From: Bacteroidota bacterium
GTDB taxonomy: Bacteria > Bacteroidota > Bacteroidia > Cytophagales > Cytophagaceae
DNA length: 64,000 bases
Reading direction: 5' to 3'
Assembly: GCA_023458555.1 (NCBI GenBank)
Contig: JAEWYS010000008.1
Coordinates: forward strand, 1 to 64,000
Notes under the pieces: generated by a model
Databases searched by the model: none
Told to the model about the DNA's origin: nothing
What the model saw: only the letters and a program-made list of their open reading frames with translations
Shown: in pieces, positions 32,861 through 41,577 of the stretch
How the letters are laid out: every line of letters starts with the position of its first letter
How positions within the stretch are numbered: position 1 is the stretch's first letter
Program-made: the position numbers and the translations under genes

Positions 32861-33798
32861 CAGAGATCACTAAAAAGCGTATTCTGGTACTACATTATAC
32901 GCAGACCGGCCAGTTGGCAAAGCTTTTAAACTCAGTTGTGGAACCGCTTCATCTGGATGATTCCCTTGAAATTGACCGTGTGGAAATAAAGGTTAAAAAT
33001 CCCTTTCCTTTTCCATGGTCTAAGCGTGGTTTTTTCAACGTTTTTCCGGAAACGTATCTTGGAGTACCGGTTGAAATTGAAACACCCGGCCTTGATTCCG
33101 ATAAAAAATATGATCTGATCCTGCTTGGATGGCAAGCCTGGTATTTGTCTCCGTCGTTACCGGTCACTTCATTTCTTAAATCAGGTGAGGCAGCAGATTT
33201 GTTCCGCAATACTCCCGTTGTGACAATATCTGCATGCAGAAATATGTGGATCATGGCATATGAAAAGCTGAGAACTCAGCTTTTGCAATATAACTCTGTT
33301 GTACATGGCAATATAGCTCTGGTCGATCCGTATCCCAATCTGGTCAGTGTATTGACTGTCGTAGGGTGGATGATTCACGGAAAAAAAGAAAACTATAAGT
33401 CTTGGCTGCCGCCTGCCGGAGTGTCAGACGATGAAATTCGTAAGGCTTCACGTTTTGGAGATATTATTCGCAGAGAAGTAAAAAAGGATCAGATTGCCAT
33501 GCTTAATCAGAGCCTGCTCAAAGCCGGATCGGTACAAATAAAACCGGATCTGATGATCTTGGAAGCAAGAGGAAATAAGTTGTTTGGATTCTGGGCCAGA
33601 TATATCAGGGGAAAAGAAGACAAATTGAATGAGGAAAAGACACGCCTGAGTCGTTTAAAAGCATTTTCATATTACTTGCCGATAGGTATTTTTATTCTTT
33701 CCCCGATAGCTTCACTTCTTACTAGGCTGGTTTTACTATTTAATAGAAAGCGTGTTGAACGGCTGGTCAGATATTATACAGAGATCAGAGTAAAATAA
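32857..33798 (+). CDS. darA: Dialkylresorcinol condensing/aromatising enzyme DarA
   Basis: This 313-residue protein is of the DarA family, which acts with DarB to make 2,5-dialkylresorcinols by oxidising the cyclohexanedione intermediate. The N-terminus RILVLHYTQTGQLAKLL is the flavodoxin-like phosphate-binding loop expected for a flavin enzyme. DLILLGWQAWYLSPSLPVTS and VVTISACRNMWIMAYEKL are further family stretches. Two hydrophobic segments near the C-terminus (about 270-300) suggest membrane attachment. I start at the ATG at 32857, which overlaps the acyltransferase stop by 4 bases. Confidence 0.9.
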   Translation: MTEITKKRILVLHYTQTGQLAKLLNSVVEPLHLDDSLEIDRVEIKVKNPFPFPWSKRGFFNVFPETYLGVPVEIETPGLDSDKKYDLILLGWQAWYLSPSLPVTSFLKSGEAADLFRNTPVVTISACRNMWIMAYEKLRTQLLQYNSVVHGNIALVDPYPNLVSVLTVVGWMIHGKKENYKSWLPPAGVSDDEIRKASRFGDIIRREVKKDQIAMLNQSLLKAGSVQIKPDLMILEARGNKLFGFWARYIRGKEDKLNEEKTRLSRLKAFSYYLPIGIFILSPIASLLTRLVLLFNRKRVERLVRYYTEIRVK

Positions 33799-33941
33799 AC
33801 AGTTTTGCTCTCATCTCAAAAGTATCTTATCGTCCAGATTGCTAAGTCAACTGTCTTTATGTGAGTATTTTTTCCAAAAATCGCCAAGGCGTGTACGTGT
33901 ACAAAGGCCGATGCGGGAATAGGAAAGATGTAATTTAGTCT

Positions 33942-33949
33942 TATTTTTG
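33942..33949 (+). promoter_or_regulatory. Candidate -7 element upstream of darB
   Basis: TATTTTTG matches TAnnTTTG inside the 287-bp gap between darA and darB, the largest non-coding gap of the pigment locus. It would give a leader of about 130 bases. Nothing else in the gap looks like a gene. Confidence 0.45.
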
Positions 33950-34072
33950 CACTTGATTCAGTAATTCAGGGCCTGTTCATTTCGTAGAATGAGATGGTTA
34001 TGAATCACCGGGTTGGAGGAAGGCTGATTTATTTAAATCACTGATTGCTAAAATAAACGTATTTTAACAGAT

Positions 34073-34078
34073 AAGGAG
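34073..34078 (+). promoter_or_regulatory. Shine-Dalgarno sequence of darB
   Basis: AAGGAG lies 7 bases before the GTG at 34086. Most genes in this window have no such site, as is usual for Bacteroidota, so this site helps fix the GTG as the start. Confidence 0.6.
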
Positions 34079-34085
34079 TTTTCGG

Positions 34086-35219
34086 GTGAGGCAAGTTTAT
34101 ATAACCAGATTATCAAAGTTTTTACCAAATAATCCGGTAAGTTCCGAAGAAATTGAAGATGTTCTCGGCAAAATTTCAGGAATACCATCCAGAACCAGGA
34201 GAATCGTACTAAGAAGCAATGGCATCAAAACCCGCTATTATGCGTTGAATCGCAACTTTGAGATAACGCATAGCAATGCGGAAATGGTAAGTGAAGCAGT
34301 AAGAGGATTGCTTGATGGCAATTTTACACAGGATGATATTCAGTTATTATGTTGCGGTACCAGTACGCCTGATCAGCTTCTTCCGTCACATGCAGCGATG
34401 GTGCATGGCTGCCTCGGCGGAAAACCTGTAGAAATTGCCTCTCTTTCCGGGATATGCTGTTCTGGTATGCATGCGCTCAAGTATGGCTATATGTCTGTTT
34501 TGTCCGGTATGACTTCCAATGCTGTCTGTACCGGATCTGAATTGGCTTCCCCGTACCTGCTTGCCAGAAACTTTGAGCAAGAAGCCCGCTCGCTGGAAGA
34601 ACTGGAAGAGCGTCCTATTCTGGCTTTTGAAAAAGATTTTTTACGGTGGATGCTGAGTGACGGAGCAGGAGCAGTATTGATTCAGGATAAGCCGGAAGGA
34701 GAAATATCGCTTCGTATTGATTGGATGGAGTCTGTATCATATGCTGGAATAGCAGATGCGTGCATGTACGCAGGTGGTGAAAAAACGGAAGATGGCAAAC
34801 TCAGGGGATGGCTGAATTACTCACAGGAAGAATGGACAGCCAGATCGCTGTTTTCCATTAAGCAGGATGTACGTCTGCTCGAAAAAAATATCGTCGTGTT
34901 TGGTGGCCGGAAACTTTCAGAGGTCATAGAAAAGCATTCTGTCAATACGGAAGAAATTGACTATTTTCTTCCTCATCTTTCTTCTGAGTTTTTCAGACAA
35001 AAAATCCAGGATGAGTTACAGGAAATCGGAATTCGTATTCCTGCTGAAAAGTGGTATACCAACTTGTCTGCCGTTGGTAATCTGGGTGCGGGATCTATCT
35101 ATGTTATATTAGAAGAGCTGTTCAGAACCGGTAATCTGAAAAAAGGAAATAAGTTGCTTATAATGGTTCCCGAAAGCGGACGTTTTACTTATGTTTATGC
35201 TTTGTTAACCGTTGTTTAA
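34086..35219 (+). CDS. darB: Dialkylresorcinol ketosynthase DarB (KAS III-like)
   Basis: A 377-residue FabH-like ketosynthase that condenses and cyclises two beta-keto/acyl chains to the 1,3-cyclohexanedione precursor of dialkylresorcinols. The nucleophile is C125 in LSGICCSGMHALKYG; histidine in YFLPHLSSEFF and asparagine in NLSAVGNLGAGS complete the KAS III triad. It starts at a GTG with an AAGGAG site and has its own candidate promoter. The partner darA is the preceding gene. Confidence 0.92.
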   Translation: MRQVYITRLSKFLPNNPVSSEEIEDVLGKISGIPSRTRRIVLRSNGIKTRYYALNRNFEITHSNAEMVSEAVRGLLDGNFTQDDIQLLCCGTSTPDQLLPSHAAMVHGCLGGKPVEIASLSGICCSGMHALKYGYMSVLSGMTSNAVCTGSELASPYLLARNFEQEARSLEELEERPILAFEKDFLRWMLSDGAGAVLIQDKPEGEISLRIDWMESVSYAGIADACMYAGGEKTEDGKLRGWLNYSQEEWTARSLFSIKQDVRLLEKNIVVFGGRKLSEVIEKHSVNTEEIDYFLPHLSSEFFRQKIQDELQEIGIRIPAEKWYTNLSAVGNLGAGSIYVILEELFRTGNLKKGNKLLIMVPESGRFTYVYALLTVV

Positions 35220-35232
35220 AATCACTGATGAA

Positions 35233-35688
35233 ATGGAATTAAATACAGATGTTCTGGTAGCGGAAAACGAGATTATTCATCTGATTCCTCACAGAAATCC
35301 GTTTGTAATGGTTGATAAGCTTGTTTTCAGTGATGAAAAGAAAGCAATCAGTACATTTAAGGTGCTGGAAGATAATATTTTTATTGAAAATGAAGTTCTG
35401 ACGGAGCCTGCCCTGATTGAAAATATAGCTCAGACAGCTGCTTTAAAGATTGGTTACCCTGTTTATCTGGCAAGCCGTGAGGGACAGCCGGCAAAGGCGC
35501 ATCTCGGCTTTATAGGAGCGATTACCAGCCTTCGTGTACATCAGCTACCGCCGATCGGAGCCGAGTTGAGGACAGAAGTGATTTTTGAAAACGAGGTGCT
35601 GGATGTGTTTTTATTCGGAGGTGCTGCATATTATAAAAATGAATGCCTTGCAGAGTGCAAGATGAAAATTTTTGTAAAGAGGAAATAA
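35233..35688 (+). CDS. Hotdog-fold 3-hydroxyacyl-ACP dehydratase-like protein 1
   Basis: A 151-residue FabZ/FabA-like protein. LIPHRNPFVMVDKLVF holds the catalytic histidine block and LTEPALIENIAQTAALK the catalytic glutamate region. I start at the ATG at 35233, after the darB stop at 35219; a TTG at 35212 inside darB would add seven residues. In aryl polyene loci two dehydratases often work as a heterodimer (ApeI/ApeP-like); the second here is at 45955. Confidence 0.85.
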   Translation: MELNTDVLVAENEIIHLIPHRNPFVMVDKLVFSDEKKAISTFKVLEDNIFIENEVLTEPALIENIAQTAALKIGYPVYLASREGQPAKAHLGFIGAITSLRVHQLPPIGAELRTEVIFENEVLDVFLFGGAAYYKNECLAECKMKIFVKRK

Positions 35689-35703
35689 TTTTATCCGAAT
35701 CCG

Positions 35704-36099
35704 ATGAAAAAAGATAATGTGCCTCAGGACGAAAGCAATATGCTTGACGGAACAATAAAAGTGGTTTATGCTGTTGATCAGGAAGGAAAGTACCAGAAAG
35801 TATCTTCTGCCGGTTGGGAGCCGGAAAATATAGCATTGAGCCAGGCCTGGGAAGTGATTAATGAAAAGATTGAGGAAGCCAGGAGAGATGTGCAGGCTGG
35901 CAAACTGAGTCCGCTGGCATACCATATGGAGAAAAATATCATGAGTCCCGGCCTTGTGGCCGACTATATGGGATTTTCGTCTAAGAAAGTTAAGAAACAC
36001 CTCGAACCGCAGGCATTCGGGAAGCTTGATGAGGCAACCCTGCAAAAATATGCCGATGTGTTTCAGGTGACAATAGAAGAATTATTAAAAACAGATTGA
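35704..36099 (+). CDS. Small helical protein, possibly XRE-type helix-turn-helix
   Basis: A 131-residue protein lying between a dehydratase and the ABC transporter block. Residues 70-128 (SPGLVADYMGFSSKKVKKHL, then DEATLQKYADVFQVTIEELL) have the spacing of a lambda-repressor-like helix-turn-helix: helix, Gly turn, helix, then the late LxxYADVFxV segment seen in XRE proteins. The first 65 residues (YAVDQEGKYQKVSSAGWEPE) are unlike known DNA-binding partners. It is followed without gap by the BtrH-like gene. It could be a local regulator or merely a structural helper; I do not recognise a closer family. Confidence 0.55.
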   Translation: MKKDNVPQDESNMLDGTIKVVYAVDQEGKYQKVSSAGWEPENIALSQAWEVINEKIEEARRDVQAGKLSPLAYHMEKNIMSPGLVADYMGFSSKKVKKHLEPQAFGKLDEATLQKYADVFQVTIEELLKTD

Positions 36100-37101
36100 G
36101 TGAGTCCGACATTTGAGCATAATCAGTCTGCCCATTGTGAGAATGGCGCTGTCCTGAATCTGTTACGTTTTCATAATCTGACGCTAAGCGAGCCCATGAT
36201 TTTTGGGATAGGATCGGGGCTTTTTTTTACCTTCCTTCCTTTTGTAAAAGTCAATGGTCTGCCAGGCTCCTCTTACCGGATTTTGCCGGGCTGGATATTT
36301 AAGCGCGTAACCAGACGCCTTGGAATATCCATGCATTCCCAGACCTTCAGAGATCAGGATAAGGCAATGGCCGAGCTCGACCGGATTTTAGCCAAAGGTT
36401 TGCCCGTAGGTGTATTGACCAGTGTATTTTATCTGCCTTATTTGCCCAAAGCATTGCGGTTTCATTTCAATGCGCATAATATTGTTGTTTACGGCAAAGT
36501 TGAAAACCGGTATCTCGTCAGCGATCCGGTTTTGGATGGCGTGACGGAAATAGCATACGATGATCTGAAAAGAGCCCGTTTTGCGAAAGGAACGCTTGCA
36601 CCGAAAGGGAAAATGTATTACCCGGTAAATGTCCCGGAAAATATTGATATACGACCGGCTATCGTGAAAGGAATCCGCAAAACAGCCAGCGATATGCTGG
36701 GTGTGCCCTTACCCTTTTTCGGGATAAAAGGAATCCGTTATATGAGTTCAGCGCTTAGAAAATGGCCACGCAAGGTTGATCAGAAAGAGCTCGTTTTAAG
36801 ACTTGGACAGCTTATTCGTATGCAGGAGGAAATAGGTACAGGCGGGGCCGGATTCCGTTTCATTTTTGCGGCATTTCTTCAGGAAGCATCCGAAGTGCTG
36901 GGACAAAGCTGGCTGAAGGAAATATCTGCTGAAATGACGCAGACGGGTGACCGGTGGAGAGATTTTGCATTTGAGGCCGGGCGTATTTGTAAAGGCAGAG
37001 AAGCTGAGCATTCTTCGGTAGAACTGCTGGCTGATATATTAATGGATTGTGCGGAAAGGGAAGAGCGGATATTCAAAAAACTTAAAAAGATCAAGCTTTG
37101 A
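36100..37101 (+). CDS. BtrH-like cysteine acyltransferase
   Basis: A 333-residue protein. The N-terminus (HCENGAVLNLLRFHN, with C13) and EPMIFGIGSGLFFTFLPFVK match the BtrH N-terminal domain. H126 in FNAHNIVVYGK and D142 in LVSDPVLDG would finish a papain-like triad. In butirosin biosynthesis BtrH takes an acyl group off a carrier protein and hands it to an amine. The C-terminal half resembles the DUF4872 partner domain. It starts at a GTG right after the previous stop and overlaps the ABC ATPase by 4 bases, so it is tightly coupled to export. An ACP-to-hydroxyl transfer (ester formation) is an attractive inference. Confidence 0.75.
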   Translation: MSPTFEHNQSAHCENGAVLNLLRFHNLTLSEPMIFGIGSGLFFTFLPFVKVNGLPGSSYRILPGWIFKRVTRRLGISMHSQTFRDQDKAMAELDRILAKGLPVGVLTSVFYLPYLPKALRFHFNAHNIVVYGKVENRYLVSDPVLDGVTEIAYDDLKRARFAKGTLAPKGKMYYPVNVPENIDIRPAIVKGIRKTASDMLGVPLPFFGIKGIRYMSSALRKWPRKVDQKELVLRLGQLIRMQEEIGTGGAGFRFIFAAFLQEASEVLGQSWLKEISAEMTQTGDRWRDFAFEAGRICKGREAEHSSVELLADILMDCAEREERIFKKLKKIKL

Positions 37102-37829
37102 TAGCTGCTGTTGAAATTTCCGGAGTTGTCAAAAAATACCCGAAGACGATCACACCTGTTCTTAAGGAGATATCACTCGAAATCGCAAAAGGGGAGTGTC
37201 TCGGGTTATTGGGGCCAAATGGTGCGGGAAAGACCACGCTGATTTCAATTATTGCCGGTTTACTAAAACCGGATGAAGGCTCCGTACACATATTCGGAGA
37301 AAAGCCGGAAAGCATGGGGCGAAGGATCGGGCTTGTTCCGCAGGAGATTGCTCTGTATCCGTCGCTGACTGCCAGAGAAAATCTTACTTACTTCGGGAGG
37401 ATGTACGGTCTTGGGAAAAAAGAGCTTGCATCCCGAATGAATTTCTGGCTGGAGGAGCTGGGACTGGAAGCACATGCCGGCAAACGTGTGGAGGATTATT
37501 CCGGTGGTATGAAAAGAAGGCTTAACCTGATTGTTGCACTGATGCACAGGCCGGATCTGCTGATACTTGACGAACCTACGGTGGGAATCGATATCCATTC
37601 AAAAATGGTGATTCTGGATCAGCTCCAACGACTCAATAAAGCAGGTATGACCATGCTGTACACAAGTCATCAGTTTGACGAAGCCGAAAAAATATGTAAC
37701 CGGATTGTAATACTGGACAGAGGGCAGATCTGCTGGAATGGCGAGTGTAGTTATTTCAATAAGCTGTATGGCAAAGCTAATCTGGAACAATTGTTTGTAG
37801 AAATTACCGGACGGGAGCTGAGAGACTAA
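37098..37829 (+). CDS. ABC transporter ATP-binding protein
   Basis: A 243-residue ABC-2 type ATPase. Walker A is GPNGAGKTTL, the Q-loop lies in LVPQEIALYP, the signature is YSGGMKRRL, and Walker B is LLILDEPTVG followed by the H-loop in YTSHQFDEAEK. It starts at a TTG whose G overlaps the stop of the BtrH-like gene and is followed directly by the permease. The pair likely exports a lipid-like product or precursor. Confidence 0.93.
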   Translation: MIAAVEISGVVKKYPKTITPVLKEISLEIAKGECLGLLGPNGAGKTTLISIIAGLLKPDEGSVHIFGEKPESMGRRIGLVPQEIALYPSLTARENLTYFGRMYGLGKKELASRMNFWLEELGLEAHAGKRVEDYSGGMKRRLNLIVALMHRPDLLILDEPTVGIDIHSKMVILDQLQRLNKAGMTMLYTSHQFDEAEKICNRIVILDRGQICWNGECSYFNKLYGKANLEQLFVEITGRELRD

Positions 37830-39104
37830 ATGAATATTCTGAGCGCTATATATAAAGAATTACTTGTACTTACCCGTGACAGGGCCGGTCTTGCCGTGCT
37901 TTATATAATGCCTTTGACGCTTATTATCCTTATGGCGCTCATCCAGGATGCCCCGTTCAGGGATTACAAGGATACCCACATTCCCGTACTATTTGTAGAC
38001 CAGGATAATGGACAATTGTCCGCGCTTATATCGGAAAAGCTGTCTGAAGCAGGGATGTTTTCCCTGGTGCGGGCAGACAGTAGTCATGTTGCAAATGAAA
38101 AGTATATTCAGCTTGTAGCTGATGGCTCCTACAAAGCAGCAATTGTGGTAAAAGATAAAGCCAGCTCCCACTTTGACAGAAAACTCCGCATCCGCATAGA
38201 AAAATCATTTAATTCGTTTGCTGCGGTAAAATCAGCTTATCCTGATCCTCTGCCGGCAGACGACGATATTCAGATAGTCTGGGACCCGGTTATAAAAAAA
38301 TCGTTTAAAGATGGACTGACCACAGCACTGAATAGTATCCTTATCGGATATCAGGCAGATAAGACCCTGGCCATGGTCGAAGACCGCTTACGCCGTATGT
38401 CGGGAGATGATAAGCTTACCATGAGCAATACGCTGCTGATAGAGATTAAGCAAAGAGAAACATCCGAACCGGATCACGCACTGTACGCACTGAATTCTGT
38501 CCAGCACAATGTGCCTGCCTGGGCAATATTCGGAATATTTTTCATGGTTATTCCTCTGGCCGGGAATATTATCAGGGAAAGAGAGCAAAAAACCATGCTC
38601 CGTCTGCATCTTATTCCGGGGAGTATTCAGGTCGTTCTGCTGGGAAAAATTTTAACCTATCTGTTCGTAGCTGTTACGCAGTTTGTGCTGGTGGTGCTTG
38701 CCGGGAAATACCTTATGCCGGTACTGGGCCTTCCTGCTCTGTATACCGGAGATAACTGGGCTGCGATAAGTCTGGTGGTGATGGCGCTGGGGCTGGCTGC
38801 TGCCGGGTACGGAGTGTTTGTAGGTACATTGTTCAATACGACCTATCAGGCATCAACTTTCGGAGCTGTTTCCATTGTTATACTGGCTGCGATAGGCGGG
38901 ATATGGATTCCCATATTTATTATGCCGGAGATTGTTCAGAAGTTAAGTCTGCTGTCCCCGCTTTCATGGGGCATGAAAGCGTTCAATACAATCTTCTTAA
39001 GAGGGAGCGGTATAGAAGCCGTGTATTGGGAAATACTGCTTCTCAGCGGCTTTGCAATAGTGATGTTTGCGGGTTCTTTTCTTTGGGAAAAAAATAAAAA
39101 CTGA
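37830..39104 (+). CDS. ABC-2 type transporter permease
   Basis: A 424-residue permease with one N-terminal membrane helix (GLAVLYIMPLTLIILMALI), an extracytoplasmic region of about 180 residues and five C-terminal helices. This is the DrrB/YhgE-like plan of ABC-2 permeases, and GNIIREREQKTMLRL is the usual coupling segment. No gap separates it from the ATPase gene. Substrate unknown; the position within the pigment locus suggests the resorcinol-polyene ester or a precursor. Confidence 0.9.
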   Translation: MNILSAIYKELLVLTRDRAGLAVLYIMPLTLIILMALIQDAPFRDYKDTHIPVLFVDQDNGQLSALISEKLSEAGMFSLVRADSSHVANEKYIQLVADGSYKAAIVVKDKASSHFDRKLRIRIEKSFNSFAAVKSAYPDPLPADDDIQIVWDPVIKKSFKDGLTTALNSILIGYQADKTLAMVEDRLRRMSGDDKLTMSNTLLIEIKQRETSEPDHALYALNSVQHNVPAWAIFGIFFMVIPLAGNIIREREQKTMLRLHLIPGSIQVVLLGKILTYLFVAVTQFVLVVLAGKYLMPVLGLPALYTGDNWAAISLVVMALGLAAAGYGVFVGTLFNTTYQASTFGAVSIVILAAIGGIWIPIFIMPEIVQKLSLLSPLSWGMKAFNTIFLRGSGIEAVYWEILLLSGFAIVMFAGSFLWEKNKN

Positions 39105-39115
39105 CAATTTTATTC

Positions 39116-39571
39116 ATGCGATTAAGATCCGATGATAAATTTGACAATGGGCTGATTGCTTCCAGAGACATCAATGTGCGTTTCTCGGAGGTCGATGCAA
39201 TGGGAATCGTATGGCATGGCAATTATCTGAAATATTTTGAAGACGGACGGGATGAATTTGGTGATTGTTTTGACCTGGATTTTGTTAAGTTGTATCACCG
39301 GGAAGGTTATCTTACACCATTAGTCAAGGCAGATATAGATTATAAGCGTATGCTGAAGCTCGGGGAAAAAGCGATTATTCAGACGCGCTTTGTTCCGACA
39401 GAAGCAGCGAAGATCGTTTTTGATTACAGGATTCTTCACAGAGAATCAAAGCAGCTGCTGACTGTTGGGCGTACGATTCAGGTTTTTGTTAAAGATGATG
39501 AGCTTGCCATAACCATACCTGATTTTTTTCAGGAATGGAAAACCCGGTGGCTGAATGAAAATAATGCGTAA
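39116..39571 (+). CDS. Acyl-CoA/acyl-ACP thioesterase (4HBT hotdog family)
   Basis: A 151-residue hotdog protein. VRFSEVDAMGIVWHGNYLKYFEDGRDEFGD carries the 4-hydroxybenzoyl-CoA thioesterase motif, with the catalytic aspartate in EVDAMG and the conserved N-YLKYFE. It overlaps the following ketosynthase gene. In flexirubin and aryl polyene loci such enzymes are thought to release a thioester-bound chain or to proofread carriers. Confidence 0.88.
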   Translation: MRLRSDDKFDNGLIASRDINVRFSEVDAMGIVWHGNYLKYFEDGRDEFGDCFDLDFVKLYHREGYLTPLVKADIDYKRMLKLGEKAIIQTRFVPTEAAKIVFDYRILHRESKQLLTVGRTIQVFVKDDELAITIPDFFQEWKTRWLNENNA

Positions 39572-40688
39572 CGTATACATATCGGCAACAAATGTGCTGA
39601 CCGCACTGGGCAACAATCCGGAGGCGGTCATGAGTGCTATGCTTGCCGGACATAGTGGCATATGCCTGTGTGAGGATCCGGCTGTTGCACCTGCTCCGTT
39701 TTGGGCTTCCCGAATAGATATGTCTTCCCTTCCTGTTGACTTGTCTGAGGAGTATACGCGCTTTGAACGCCTGATCATTAATTCAGTTTCTCTGGCAGCC
39801 CGGAATTCGGAGGTTGACCTGGCTTCGGATTCAACTCTTTTTCTGTTCTCAACAACCAAAGGAAATATTGATGAATTGCCTCAGGGAAAGCGTCTGAAGC
39901 TGCATGAATCAGGGACTTTTCTAGCCGGATATTTTGGCAATAGTCAGCGGCCGGTTGTAGTTTCTAACGCCTGTATATCCGGTACCGCCGCAATTCTGAC
40001 AGGCAAGCGGCTTATACAAAGCGGACAATATAAAAATGTGGTAGTGACCGGAGCAGATCTGGTATCATCATTTGTTCTGTCAGGCTTTCAGTCATTTAAG
40101 GCCTTGAGTGAAGGGCCGTGCAAACCATTTGACAGCGAACGGACAGGGTTGTCACTCGGAGAAGGGGCGGGTACAATTATTCTGTCAGCAGAAAATACCG
40201 GCAGCGCATATGCAGACTGGATCATAGCCGGTGGCGGTATAAGCAATGATGCCAACCATATTTCCGGGCCTTCCCGTACCGGAGAAGGATTGCAGCTTGC
40301 AGTTGAAGCTGCAATCTCTGACGCGGGGCCCCTAGGATTTACAAGAGAAATGATTGGCTATATATCTGCACATGGTACTGCTACATTGTACAATGATGAA
40401 ATGGAGGCTAAAGCGATTAATGCTGTGCAGTTGCAGGATGTTCCGCTGAGCAGCTATAAAGGCTACTGGGGACATACACTGGGCGCTGCCGGACTGATTG
40501 AGACAGCCATGGCACTGAAATCGGTATCAGCCGGAAAGCTGTTACCCTCGCTGAACTACAGCAGCCATGGAGTATCTTTGCCCTTACATGTGCTGACTGA
40601 AGAAACAGCAGCTTCAGTCCGGTGTTTTCTGAAGACTTCGTCAGGTTTCGGTGGGTGCAATGCGGCGCTGCTGATCGGAAAAATTTGA
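39564..40688 (+). CDS. Beta-ketoacyl-ACP synthase, pigment ketosynthase 2
   Basis: A 374-residue ketosynthase, shorter than FabF. C137 in VVVSNACISGTAAI, a histidine in SAHGTATLYND and a histidine in KGYWGHTLGAAG form a complete active site. The ATG at 39564 overlaps the thioesterase stop by 8 bases. The divergence and short N-terminus set it apart from ketosynthases 1 and 3, and it is followed after 4 bases by a truncated ketosynthase-like gene, with which it may pair. Confidence 0.85.
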   Translation: MRNVYISATNVLTALGNNPEAVMSAMLAGHSGICLCEDPAVAPAPFWASRIDMSSLPVDLSEEYTRFERLIINSVSLAARNSEVDLASDSTLFLFSTTKGNIDELPQGKRLKLHESGTFLAGYFGNSQRPVVVSNACISGTAAILTGKRLIQSGQYKNVVVTGADLVSSFVLSGFQSFKALSEGPCKPFDSERTGLSLGEGAGTIILSAENTGSAYADWIIAGGGISNDANHISGPSRTGEGLQLAVEAAISDAGPLGFTREMIGYISAHGTATLYNDEMEAKAINAVQLQDVPLSSYKGYWGHTLGAAGLIETAMALKSVSAGKLLPSLNYSSHGVSLPLHVLTEETAASVRCFLKTSSGFGGCNAALLIGKI

Positions 40689-40692
40689 TAGG

Positions 40693-41337
40693 ATGCATTA
40701 CATAAAAAGTCATATTCGGATTGCTAACGGTCTTTTCCTTAAGGATGGTAAAAAAAGAGGCTCGTATTCTGATAAGCCGGAGGATTTTGCGCAGGTAATA
40801 CGGGCATTCTATAAAGAAATGGAGCTCAGCTATCCGGCTTTTTATAAAATGGATAATCTGTCGAAGCTTGGTTTTTGTGCGGCAGAGCTATTGCTTGAAA
40901 ATATCGGCTGGCAGGAAACAATGAATGAAAACGAGCTGGGGGTTATTCTTGCCAATAATTCCTCCTGCCTGGATACAGATGAGGCTTATTTTGCCACTAT
41001 TTGTAATAAAGAGGAGTATTTTCCCAGCCCGGCTGTGTTTGTATATACGCTGCCCAATATCGTTATCGGAGAGATTTGTATCCGGCATAAGATTAAAGGA
41101 GAGAATATGTTCTTTCTCCAGTCTGAATTTGATCCGGAATTTATGGTTTCATATATTGACAATATATTGAATTCCTGTACACTGAAGGGATGCATAGGGG
41201 GCTGGGTTGAATTTTATAAGGATAATTATGATGCTTTTATGTATTTTGCATCCCGGGAAAATGCAAAAGGTGACTATCCTGTACATAATCTGAAAAATAT
41301 AAAAAAACTATATAATACACATGGAGCAATTAATTGA
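40693..41337 (+). CDS. Short ketosynthase-like protein lacking the catalytic half
   Basis: A 214-residue protein that resembles only the N-terminal part of a thiolase-fold ketosynthase. LGVILANNSSCLDTDEAYF corresponds to the strand and loop that in ketosynthases precede the active site, and FVYTLPNIVIGEICIRHKIKGEN to the next block. There is no active-site cysteine motif, no HGT histidine block and no GHTLGAAG block. The frame is intact and overlaps the next gene by 17 bases, so it is not a random relic. I infer a structural or non-catalytic partner. Function unknown. Confidence 0.7.
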   Translation: MHYIKSHIRIANGLFLKDGKKRGSYSDKPEDFAQVIRAFYKEMELSYPAFYKMDNLSKLGFCAAELLLENIGWQETMNENELGVILANNSSCLDTDEAYFATICNKEEYFPSPAVFVYTLPNIVIGEICIRHKIKGENMFFLQSEFDPEFMVSYIDNILNSCTLKGCIGGWVEFYKDNYDAFMYFASRENAKGDYPVHNLKNIKKLYNTHGAIN

Positions 41338-41575
41338 GGATCTGAAGGGACAAATTATCAAGGCCCTTAAGCTGGAAGATGTTAAACCGGAAGATATAAA
41401 TACAGATGCGCCATTGTTTGGAGAGGGACTTGGTCTGGATTCTATCGATGCCCTGGAGCTGATTGTATTGATGGAAAAAGAATACGGAATCAGGGTAGAA
41501 AATGCTTCGGCAGCCAAATCAATTTTTACCTCTGTCAGAACAATGGCGGATTATATTGCAAAGAATAAGAAATAA
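41321..41575 (+). CDS. Acyl carrier protein, pigment locus copy 2
   Basis: An 84-residue carrier protein with the phosphopantetheine site S41 in LGLDSIDALELIVLME. It starts 17 bases inside the previous gene and lies 2 bases in front of ketosynthase 3. Its place next to a KS/CLF-like pair parallels the carrier-KS-CLF arrangement of type II polyketide systems, so it is the more likely polyene carrier. Confidence 0.92.
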   Translation: MEQLIEDLKGQIIKALKLEDVKPEDINTDAPLFGEGLGLDSIDALELIVLMEKEYGIRVENASAAKSIFTSVRTMADYIAKNKK

Positions 41576-41577
41576 GT

